NCBI GenBank assembly: GCA_024280815.1
Contig: JAJRPL010000477.1
Coordinates: 1 to 6,064, forward strand
Origin: Bacteroidota bacterium
GTDB lineage: Bacteria; Bacteroidota; Bacteroidia; Flavobacteriales; Flavobacteriaceae
DNA: 6,064 nt
Direction: 5' to 3'
A model generated the notes under the pieces. It had not been told where the DNA came from and ran no database searches. It saw only the letters and a list, made by a program, of their open reading frames with translations. Below are positions 1-5,848 of the stretch, in pieces. Both the position numbers and the translations under genes were made by a program. Numbering within the stretch: position 1 is the stretch's first letter; each line of letters opens with the position of its first letter.

Positions 1-1
1 A

Positions 2-29
2 AGTAAAAGTAAAAGTAAAAGTAAAAGTA
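2..29 (+). repeat. AGTAAA hexamer tandem repeat encoding Ser-Lys
   Basis: Four full copies of AGTAAA followed by a partial fifth (AGTA), beginning at the left edge, so the true copy number is unknown. The unit is six bases and in frame, so copy-number change would lengthen or shorten a Ser-Lys linker without changing frame. Confidence 0.85.
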
Positions 30-196
30 CGTCTAGTTATCTGTGGTACTGTGTTGCAGGTGGCGAGGGCACACAAATGTGGTCTGCAAAACATGCGACT
101 AAAAAAGGTGCTTCTGAATCTGCCTTAAGAAAGTGCCGTAAAAAAAGGCATACCTTCTGTAGAGTATCTAGTTGTTATATATTGGGTACTAGATAA
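2..196 (+). CDS. C-terminal part of a small Cys-rich protein, 5' end outside the window
   Basis: An open frame enters from the left edge and ends at TAA 194-196, giving 64 visible residues. It begins with four Ser-Lys pairs from a repeated AGTAAA hexamer, then a compact domain starting SSYLWYCVAGGEG and ending CRVSSCYILGTR. The domain has four cysteines, one after the WY pair and three in the last 25 residues, and an Ala/Lys-rich stretch between them. An even number of cysteines next to a low-complexity linker suits an exported, disulfide-bonded domain, but the N-terminus that would carry a signal peptide is not visible. The layout (W-C-A-G, then A..A...C, then C...C) loosely resembles DUF4189-type periplasmic domains; that is an impression, not an identification. 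No function can be assigned. It lies 47 bases upstream of the Sel1 lipoprotein on the same strand. Confidence 0.7.
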   Translation, partial: SKSKSKSKSTSSYLWYCVAGGEGTQMWSAKHATKKGASESALRKCRKKRHTFCRVSSCYILGTR

Positions 197-211
197 AGAT
201 TTAGATATAAT
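182..211 (+). promoter_or_regulatory. Candidate sigma70 promoter for the Sel1 gene and the T6SS operon
   Basis: A perfect TATAAT lies at 206-211, with a weak -35 TTGGGT at 182-187 and an 18-base spacer. It overlaps the end of the upstream gene and would start transcription near 218, about 26 bases before the ATG at 244. In an AT-rich genome a TATAAT can occur by chance, so the call rests on the hexamer, its placement and the absence of a better candidate before 5745. Confidence 0.4.
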
Positions 212-243
212 CAATCGAAATTATTTTTGAGAAAAGGAAAAGA

Positions 244-972
244 ATGAAAAATTGGATAGTTTATAGTATGTTGAGCGTGGGTCTTTTGATACTAGTAGGA
301 TGTGGTAATGTAAAGTTGGATCCAAATGAATTTAGTGCATATAAAGTGCAATGTAAAGAAGGAGATGTGAAAGGGTGCTATGTATCTGGACTTATGTATA
401 AAAAGGGTATAGGTACAAGAACAAGTTATTATAGAGCTAAAAGAGCATTGAGACGCGCTTGTAATAAAAATTATGCAGGGTTAACTTATCAAGATAAAGA
501 GTATAGTAATGATGCGTGTAATGAACTTGGAGAACTAAATACTAAAGGTTTAGGAGGAAGAAGAAGTTACGCTAATGCTAAAAAACTTTTTTATAAAGCT
601 TGTAAGAATAATTATGCTAAGAGTTGCAGTAACTTAGGTACGCTTTATCGAGAAGGGAAAGGTACACGTCGCAACCATATCACGGCGACAGCATATTTTA
701 ATAAAGGGTGTAATAATGGGGATCAAAAAGGTTGTTATGAACTTGGATTGTCATACTTAATGGGACAAGGCGTAAAACATAATTATACAAAAGCTAGAAC
801 ATCTTTTATAGAAGCATGTGATAGTAATCATGCACTAGCTTGTTTTAATGTTGGTAGTTTATATGAAAATGGTCATGGTGTAGCAGAAGATAATATTAAG
901 GCTAAAGAATATTACAAAAAAGCATGTGATAATGGATTGAAAATAGGGTGTTCTAGTTATAAAAGACGATAG
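244..972 (+). CDS. Cys-rich Sel1-repeat lipoprotein (Hcp-like)
   Basis: A predicted envelope lipoprotein of 242 residues. Residues 1-19 form a signal peptide ending in the lipobox LVGC, with Cys20 as the lipidated residue. The rest is Sel1-like (TPR-related) repeats of the A..LG..Y..G.G...N...A...+.KAC type. Cysteines fall in pairs: 37/45, 73/92, 120/128, 156/164, 192/200 and 228/236. First cysteines recur every 36 residues, and the usual CX7C spacing is the pattern of the disulfide-bridged Helicobacter cysteine-rich proteins (Hcp). The second repeat carries an 11-residue insertion, so its spacing is CX18C. The start is set by an AAGGA ribosome site at 234-238 and the signal peptide. It sits 36 bases upstream of tssH on the same strand. 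Sel1 proteins usually bind other proteins or peptidoglycan-related ligands. Some T6SS loci use Sel1 proteins as immunity factors (those paired with Tle5-type phospholipases), but no such effector is visible here. Function therefore remains open. Confidence 0.93.
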   Translation: MKNWIVYSMLSVGLLILVGCGNVKLDPNEFSAYKVQCKEGDVKGCYVSGLMYKKGIGTRTSYYRAKRALRRACNKNYAGLTYQDKEYSNDACNELGELNTKGLGGRRSYANAKKLFYKACKNNYAKSCSNLGTLYREGKGTRRNHITATAYFNKGCNNGDQKGCYELGLSYLMGQGVKHNYTKARTSFIEACDSNHALACFNVGSLYENGHGVAEDNIKAKEYYKKACDNGLKIGCSSYKRR

Positions 973-1008
973 ACAATAAAACATTACAATAATTATGTAG
1001 GGATAATA

Positions 1009-1251
1009 ATGAAAATGGAATTGCAAAAGTTAATAGGAAATTTAGATAAAAATGCAAAAAATTATCTAGAAAAAGCTGTACAAAATACGATTACAAGAGG
1101 TGGTAGTGAGATTCTCATAGAAGACATGCTATATGTCATGTTGATAGATGAAGATAGTACTATCAATAAACTCTTGGAGCAATATAATATCGATAAAAGT
1201 ACTATGGAAGAACTTTTAGTTGGTAAAATAAAAATGGGTCAGGTGAGTTAA
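1009..1251 (+). CDS. ClpV N-domain fragment, the part translated before the premature stop
   Basis: This is the 80-residue product expected if the TAA at 1249-1251 is obeyed. It starts MKMELQKLIGNLD and covers the first half of the ClpV N-domain, the part that in intact ClpV recognises the N-terminal helix of TssC in contracted sheath. It cuts the N-domain in mid-fold, since the matching second half (PIFSIALIDWLES and on) lies after the stop. I therefore read it as a truncated product rather than a stand-alone adaptor. ATG 1015 is a possible alternative start two codons in. Confidence 0.5.
   Translation: MKMELQKLIGNLDKNAKNYLEKAVQNTITRGGSEILIEDMLYVMLIDEDSTINKLLEQYNIDKSTMEELLVGKIKMGQVS
1249..1251 (+). 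other. In-frame premature TAA in tssH
   Basis: The codon reads GTG AGT TAA AGT AGA AAC CCT. Family-like sequence continues directly on both sides in the same frame with no insertion or deletion, so this is a single-codon event, for example CAA to TAA. The next base is A. TAA also ends the partial gene at 194-196 and both tssH and tagH, so a reassigned genetic code is unlikely. Confidence 0.9.
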
Positions 1252-3567
1252 AGTAGAAACCCTATTTTTTCAATAGCATTAATAGATTGGCTAGAAAGTA
1301 CATTTTTATTAAATAAATTAGAGTTAGACCTCGATGAAATAACTGATATTTCTTTAATTTATACATTATTTGAGCATAGTAATAAATATATTGCTACAGA
1401 GTATTTCTCTGTATTTACTTCGATATCTCCTAAAAAAGTTACTTTACTTTTAAAAGGGTTTTTAGAAACACCTAAGACGCAACCTTTAGAGATTGAAAAT
1501 AGAGAGATAAAACAGAAAACAGAATTAGATCAATATACTGTAGATTTAACGCAATCTGCTAGAGAGGGAAAAATTGACCCAGTACTTTCTAGAGAAAGTG
1601 AAATAAAACAAGCTATAGACATTCTTTCGAGAAGAAGAAAAAACAATCCTATTTTAGTAGGTGAAGCTGGAGTAGGTAAGACAGCTGTTGTTGAAGGGTT
1701 GGCATTAAAAATTATCAATAAAGATGTACCAAAACATCTTTATAATGCTAGGCTACTTTCTTTAGATCTAGGTGCAATGCAAGCTGGAGCAAGTGTTAAA
1801 GGTGAATTTGAACGTAGATTACAAGCAGTTATCAATGAAATTAAATCTTCTGAAGTATTTACAATGTTATTTATTGATGAAGCACATACCTTAATTGGTG
1901 CTGGAGGGAATGAAGGTGGGAGTGATGCTGCCAACCTGCTTAAACCAGCATTAGCTCGAGGTGAACTAAAAACGATTGCAGCAACAACATGGTTGGAGTA
2001 TAGAAAATATTTTGAAAAAGATCCTGCACTCTCACGTAGATTCCAAAAAATTGATTTAGTAGAACCTACTATAGAGCAAACAGTAACGATACTTAGAGGT
2101 ATTGCAGATAAATATGAAGAAGTACATGGTGTTTATATTGAAGATGATGCTTTACGTGCAGCAGCAAATTTATCGGCAAGATATATTACAGGTAGACAAT
2201 TGCCAGATAAAGCGATTGATGTACTCGATACTGCATGTGCCAATGTGAAAATTGGAAAAAGTAATCAACCTTTTGCTTTATTAGAATATCAAAATGAAAT
2301 ATTAATACTTGAGAAAAAATTAAAAGCGTTGCAAAGAGATAATGATGAGAGTATTAAAGATAATAAACAAGAGATTATTAAAACTAAAAAAGAGATAGTT
2401 GCATTAAAAACCATATATAAAAAAGAAACAACTTTATGGAAAGAACAAACTAAGAAACTTAAAGAGATACAAGCGTTAAAGAAAAAAAATAATAAGAATG
2501 CTCTTCAAAAAGCCTATAAGGAATTGGCAGAATTACAAGAAAAAAATATCTATATTTACGAAACAGTAAGTGAAGACCAAATAGCAGAAGTGATTGCATC
2601 TTGGACAGGTATTCCTCTTGGAAGTATGAAAGAAGAACAAGTGAAAAATGTTCTTGAATTTTCTGATAAAATGAAAGAAAGTGTTATAGGACAAGATGAA
2701 GCAATAGATTATTTGAGTACATTTTTACAAATTTCAACGGCAGGTCTGAAAAAAGAGAATACACCAGAAGGTGTATTTTTACTTGTTGGTCCGAGTGGTG
2801 TTGGTAAGACTGAAACTGCAATCAAGATTTCAGAAATGTTATTTGGTGGAAAACAGTTTTTAACAACTATTAATATGACAGAGTTTCAAGAAAAACATAC
2901 AATTTCTAGACTGATTGGCTCACCTCCAGGGTATGTTGGTTACGGTGATGGGGGACAGTTAACTGACCCAGTAAGGGTTAAACCTTATTCGGTAGTGTTA
3001 TTTGATGAAATTGAAAAGGCTCATCCTGATATACTCAATCTATTTTATCAGATTTTTGATAAAGGGGTAGCGAATGATGGTGAAGGTAGAGAAATATGCT
3101 TTAAAAATACAGTTATTATTATGACTTCTAATCTTGCAACTGATGAGATCACGACATTATTTACAAAAAATAAAGATGTACGAATGGATGAAGTAACTAA
3201 AGAGATATTACCCTCACTATCAAAATACTTTAAACCAGCACTTTTAGGGATAATGAATGTCATACCCTATACCAATCTGAATCTTGAGTCACTTAAAAAA
3301 ATTGCAAGCCTAAAACTTTCTTCTATTGAAAGACAGTTGTCTTCAAAAAATATACGTTTTACGTATGATGATAAATTATTGGAATATATTGTAGAGCATT
3401 CTGATGCTCTTGAAACAGGAGCTAGAAATTTAGAATTAATTATCAATAATAATCTTATGCCAAAACTCTCTAAAATTATACTTGATAACATGGTGCTTGA
3501 GAAAAAGTTACAAACAATATCTATCACTATTGATAAACAAAATAATATAGATATTAAAAGTACATAA
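1252..3567 (+). pseudogene. ClpV remainder downstream of the premature stop (rest of N-domain, D1, middle domain, D2)
   Basis: This is 771 open codons in the frame of 1009, starting SRNPIFSIALIDWLES and closing at TAA 3565-3567. It contains both nucleotide-binding domains. A gene finder would probably call 1699-3567 from a TTG, but that codon sits inside D1 after Walker A, has no ribosome site, and would yield a D1 unable to bind ATP. The strong family-like sequence between 1252 and 1698 shows that 1699 is not a real start. Confidence 0.85.
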
Positions 3568-3583
3568 TGGGGAGAAGCAATAA

Positions 3584-4759
3584 ATGAATTTGGTTTTAGA
3601 AATTATCAACACACCTAGTCATAGCATTTTTGAAAAAACAGTTAAGTTTAATCAAAATGGAGGAAAAATAGGTCGTAATAAACATATGGATTGGGTTTTA
3701 CATGATCCATCAAAACGTATTTCTAATTTTCATGCAGAGATTTTCTTTAAAAATAATCAATACTATTTAAGAGATAAAAGTAGTAATGGCACATTTTTTA
3801 AAAATCCACATAAAAAATTGACTAAAGATAGCGATATTCCTTTGACGAATAAATCGATTATTGTTATTGGTGATTATGATATTAGTGTGAAAATTGTTGG
3901 GAATGAATTCCTCAATAATAATAAAGAACAGCAGGCACATAGTGTGATGAGTGAAGATTTTGGTATCCCTGATCAGTTTTTTATGGGTAATAGTACAGAA
4001 AAAGATTTTGATGTGATTAGCCCTAATACAGAAAAAAATGATATTCTTTCTCTTATAAATAATGATAGTAATTCAAGCAATGAGATTTTACCTGAGTTTG
4101 ATAATATCATAGAAAATCATGATAGCCCCTATATGGAACATGTTGAAAATACACTGAATGTGCATATTGAAAATCCAACATATGATGAAGTACCTGAATA
4201 TTTGAAAAGTACACCAGTGCCTAATGCTGTAGATACTGAAGATAAATTTTTTAAATTGTTAGCTGCTAAACTAGGGTTAGATAGTGATACCATGAATGAA
4301 CAAGATAAAGAAACATTTATCAATGAAGTGTCTGAGTTGGTACGGGTGACAGTGGAAAAATCTCAAACAACATTACAGTCATTGAGAACCATCAAGTCAT
4401 ATCTTGGTGAAAATGTAGATGGACAAAATAATCCATTATTAAATGCTACAGGAACAAAAGAGATTTTTGCAACTATGTGTAAACCTACTCAGTCTGTAAG
4501 TTATCATATTAAAAACCTTTTTCATGAAATAAATACACATAATGTGGCTTTTTATACCGCATATAATAATATGAAGCTTAGAGATGCAGAAAATTTTTCA
4601 CCTCAAAAATTATATTTTTCTTTTGAAAGAGATAATTTATTGAATAAAAAACTAAGTAATAAAAAAGCTTTAGCCTGGGATGCTTATTATGATAAATTTA
4701 AGTATTTGGATATTATTAAAAATTCAGAAGATCTTGATACGACAGATTTGGAAAATTAA
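3584..4759 (+). CDS. tagH: T6SS-associated FHA-domain protein TagH
   Basis: TagH/Fha proteins bind phosphorylated threonine through an FHA domain and control T6SS assembly after translation, usually under a PpkA kinase and PppA phosphatase; neither is in this window. In this 391-residue protein the FHA domain spans about 1-106, with its conserved residues visible: Gly30-Arg31, Ser47 and His50 in RISNFHAE, and Asn68-Gly69 in SSNGTF. Residues about 107-215 are an acidic, Asn/Ser-rich linker, probably disordered. From about 218 begins the TagH C-terminal domain, with LAAKLGLD, then SLRTIKSYL, then NNPLLNAT near 282-289, matching the family's pattern of a helical region ending in NNPLK-like sequence. 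There is no signal peptide or membrane segment, so it is cytoplasmic. A good ribosome site, GGGGAG at 3569-3574, sets the start. It begins 16 bases after the tssH stop, so the two are almost certainly co-transcribed. Confidence 0.92.
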   Translation: MNLVLEIINTPSHSIFEKTVKFNQNGGKIGRNKHMDWVLHDPSKRISNFHAEIFFKNNQYYLRDKSSNGTFFKNPHKKLTKDSDIPLTNKSIIVIGDYDISVKIVGNEFLNNNKEQQAHSVMSEDFGIPDQFFMGNSTEKDFDVISPNTEKNDILSLINNDSNSSNEILPEFDNIIENHDSPYMEHVENTLNVHIENPTYDEVPEYLKSTPVPNAVDTEDKFFKLLAAKLGLDSDTMNEQDKETFINEVSELVRVTVEKSQTTLQSLRTIKSYLGENVDGQNNPLLNATGTKEIFATMCKPTQSVSYHIKNLFHEINTHNVAFYTAYNNMKLRDAENFSPQKLYFSFERDNLLNKKLSNKKALAWDAYYDKFKYLDIIKNSEDLDTTDLEN

Positions 4760-4800
4760 TACAAATCAGTGTTAAAAACTTTAAACCTAGGACATAAATA

Positions 4801-5250
4801 ATGAAAATAAAATTGATTTTATGGAATATAAGTTTTATACTTATATTCCTCTCAGGATGTGCATCATCTACAGGTTCAACATTGAATGTAAAAGTAATTG
4901 CGGTAGAGACTAAGACACCATTATCTATACATTTCTTTACACTAAAGTCAAATGAAGTATTTAAAAAGTTGGACTATTTTGAATTAGTAAGTTCGAAGAG
5001 GATTAATTGGGATAATGAGTTAATAAACCGGGCTAAAACATTGTTAGTACCTGGGAGTACAGAAATTTTCCAAGTACAATTGACACCAGATATACAGTAC
5101 TATGCACTAGCTGTAGGGTTTAAAGATGTTGAAGATAATGATAACTGGCGATATATAAGAGCAGTGGACGCTAATGGTGACAATAACATTGCACTTAAGT
5201 TGAGTCAAGTTAATGGATATACGTCTAAGGCGGTTATCAAAATAAAATAG
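4801..5250 (+). CDS. tssJ: T6SS outer-membrane lipoprotein TssJ (VasD/SciN family)
   Basis: TssJ is the outer-membrane lipoprotein of the TssJLM trans-envelope complex, contacting the periplasmic part of TssM. This 149-residue protein has a signal peptide ending in lipobox LSGC with Cys20 lipidated. It continues as a beta-rich domain with family-like marks: an F.L.S...F beta hairpin (FFTLKSNEVF), the PGSTE turn near 79-83, and YALAVGFKDVEDNDNWRY, corresponding to the usual VAAF....ATWR strand and tip. The last strand, AVIKIK, sits directly before the TAG, so the TssJ fold looks complete. The ribosome site AGGA is at 4789-4792, 8 bases before ATG. It lies 41 bases after tagH. The same frame stays open past the TAG for 43 more codons (see 5251-5382), so a longer ancestral protein is possible. 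Unusually, tssK does not follow it. Confidence 0.88.
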   Translation: MKIKLILWNISFILIFLSGCASSTGSTLNVKVIAVETKTPLSIHFFTLKSNEVFKKLDYFELVSSKRINWDNELINRAKTLLVPGSTEIFQVQLTPDIQYYALAVGFKDVEDNDNWRYIRAVDANGDNNIALKLSQVNGYTSKAVIKIK

Positions 5251-5382
5251 AATAGTTCTGAAAATACTATAAATAAACATGTGACCAATATGGGTGAAAG
5301 TGTTTCTAATAAAGTAAATAATCAAGTGGATAATGCCATTGATAATGGCATAAATAATACTTTAGGAAGGTTGTTTAGATGA
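5251..5382 (+). pseudogene. Orphan coding tail in the tssJ frame, related to the C-terminus of the next lipoprotein
   Basis: After the tssJ TAG (5248-5250) the same frame runs open for 43 codons to TGA 5380-5382. It is Asn-rich, with hydrophobic residues every three to four positions, and ends in TLGRLFR. Over its last 22 residues it aligns without gaps to the end of the 121-residue lipoprotein, with 11 identities (that protein ends ALGRVFN). Its TGA overlaps the next ATG as ATGA, the arrangement typical of two translated, coupled genes. Two readings fit: a C-terminal extension of TssJ cut off by a nonsense TAG, or the remnant of a second copy of the small lipoprotein that lost its 5' part. 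In-frame starts exist at GTG 5281 and ATG 5290, but neither has a ribosome site, so independent translation seems unlikely. Confidence 0.6.
5364..5370 (+). promoter_or_regulatory. Ribosome binding site embedded in the orphan tail
   Basis: AGGAAGG lies 8 bases before ATG 5379 and fixes the start of the 121-residue lipoprotein. The same bases encode the Leu-Gly-Arg of the upstream tail, so coding and initiation signals overlap. Nearly identical DNA (TTAGGAAGG) recurs at the end of the lipoprotein gene itself, where no plausible start follows. Confidence 0.75.
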
Positions 5383-5744
5383 AAGTAAATATTTTTTTAT
5401 TGATAGGGGTACTCTTTACGGAGATATTTAGTGGTTGTATGTCAAATAATAGTGTTAATACTATTAAAATTATACGTGCACCTAAAGTTAGCTATGTAGA
5501 AAAAAAACAAATCAACACAGGAAAAATAGAAGAGGTAAAGTACAATAGCTCCGTCTTCTCTTCTACTACTAATAACACGGAAAGTATTAAGTATAAAATG
5601 CCAAAAAATCAAAATAGTTATGTTGATAAAGCAAGTACTACCGTTGACAATAAAGTGTCTTCGGAAGTGAATTATGTACAAAATAAAGCAGATACGGCGG
5701 TGGATAAAACGATAGACAATGCATTAGGAAGGGTATTTAATTAG
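5379..5744 (+). CDS. Small lipoprotein of unknown function with an amphipathic C-terminal helix
   Basis: A 121-residue protein I do not recognise. Residues 1-19 are a signal peptide ending in lipobox FSGC (Cys20 lipidated). Residues about 25-75 are polar, rich in Ser, Thr, Asn and Lys, with no evident fold. From about 80 to the end runs a probable long amphipathic helix with V/A/I at three- to four-residue spacing and repeated VD.. units, ending ALGRVFN. That ending is shared with the coding tail just upstream. Its start overlaps the upstream stop (ATGA 5379-5382) and has a strong ribosome site at 5364-5370. Position directly after tssJ suggests an envelope accessory of the T6SS or an immunity lipoprotein for the rhs gene that follows, but nothing in the sequence decides between these. 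The last codons lie in a hairpin (5731-5754). Confidence 0.82.
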   Translation: MKVNIFLLIGVLFTEIFSGCMSNNSVNTIKIIRAPKVSYVEKKQINTGKIEEVKYNSSVFSSTTNNTESIKYKMPKNQNSYVDKASTTVDNKVSSEVNYVQNKADTAVDKTIDNALGRVFN

Positions 5745-5754
5745 TTGAATACCT
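5731..5754 (+). terminator. Hairpin across the lipoprotein stop codon, a weak terminator or mRNA 3' end
   Basis: The arms GGGTATTTAA (5731-5740) and TTGAATACCT (5745-5754) pair over ten positions, eight Watson-Crick and two G-U, with the four-base loop TTAG holding most of the TAG stop. No T-run follows, so it is not a standard intrinsic terminator. It may protect the operon mRNA 3' end or reduce read-through into rhs. Confidence 0.35.
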
Positions 5755-5774
5755 GAAATAAATTATGCTAATAT
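5745..5774 (+). promoter_or_regulatory. Candidate promoter for the rhs gene
   Basis: TTGAAT at 5745-5750 and TAATAT at 5769-5774 are separated by 18 bases, with a TG at 5766-5767 giving an extended -10 (TGCTAATAT). Transcription would start near 5781, leaving a leader of about 68 bases before ATG 5849. The -35 overlaps the 3' arm of the hairpin at 5731-5754. The 104-base gap is the longest between genes here, which fits separate control of rhs, but AT-rich DNA makes chance matches common. Confidence 0.35.
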
Positions 5775-5848
5775 AAAATAGATAGAATAAATTTTCAAGG
5801 GAAAAGAAAAATAAAATTATATAAAATGATAGTTAAGAGTATAATCTA

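Larger units (their letters stand above)
1009..3567 (+). pseudogene. tssH: Type VI secretion sheath-disassembly ATPase ClpV (TssH), interrupted by an in-frame TAA
   Basis: Read through the one stop, this is a full-length ClpV of 852 codons. ClpV is a hexameric AAA+ unfoldase that extracts contracted TssB/TssC sheath for reuse. Numbering from ATG 1009: N-domain about 1-160; D1 with Walker A GEAGVGKT at 218-225 (bases 1660-1683), Walker B LFIDEAH near 287-293 and arginine finger SRRF at 342-345; a Lys/Glu-rich middle coiled coil about 423-510; D2 with Walker A GPSGVGKT at 594-601, pore loop GYVG at 641-644, Walker B VVLFDE at 662-667, sensor-1 TSN at 706-708 and sensor-2 GAR at 804-806. ClpV rather than ClpB is indicated by YTVDLT before D1, GASVKGEFE, LLKPALARGELKTIAATTW and the short middle domain. 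TAA at 1249-1251 falls in the N-domain; the same frame then runs open for 771 codons to TAA 3565-3567. No ATG, GTG or TTG occurs in frame between 1252 and 1698, and the first (TTG 1699) lies beyond Walker A, so reinitiation cannot restore D1. Ile748 replaces the expected D2 arginine finger. The ribosome site is AGGGA 999-1003. It may be a true pseudogene, a recent nonsense allele or a sequencing error. Confidence 0.9.

Noticed and set aside
1..29. CRISPR or phase-variation tract at the left edge
   Set aside because: The unit is a six-base in-frame repeat with no spacers, so it is neither a CRISPR array nor a frame-switching tract.
985..990. TACAAT as a -10 for a separate tssH promoter
   Set aside because: There is no convincing -35, and it would leave a leader of only about a dozen bases containing the ribosome site; the gene is more simply read from the upstream promoter.
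1249..1251. Stop-codon reassignment or general suppression explaining both internal stops
   Set aside because: TAA ends the partial gene at 194-196 as well as tssH and tagH, and TAG ends the Sel1 and 121-residue lipoprotein genes, all at natural protein ends; no suppressor tRNA is visible. Local read-through stays possible but unsupported.
1530..1934. Minus-strand open frames opposite tssH (1530-1718 and 1740-1934)
   Set aside because: They lie antisense to strongly conserved AAA+ coding sequence, have no ribosome sites or recognisable products, and are shadows of the sense gene.
3048..3527. Minus-strand open frames opposite the ClpV D2 domain
   Set aside because: They are antisense to conserved coding sequence, have no family-like sequence, and are explained by codon composition on the + strand.
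1699..3567. TTG-initiated 622-residue gene as an independent ATPase
   Set aside because: The TTG lies inside D1 just after the Walker A motif, has no ribosome site, and family sequence continues upstream in the same frame back to the TAA at 1249; it is part of the interrupted tssH.
5333..5351. Perfect 8-base inverted repeat ATGCCATT-GAT-AATGGCAT in the orphan tail
   Set aside because: It arises from two similar DNA-level codon runs (Asp-Asn-Ala-Ile and Asp-Asn-Gly-Ile), has no T-run, and sits within coding-like sequence; weak evidence for regulation.
5107..5681. Minus-strand open frames opposite tssJ and the small lipoprotein
   Set aside because: Their hydrophobic, Ile/Phe-rich translations are what AT-rich Asn/Lys coding strands produce in reverse; no start signals or domain marks are seen.
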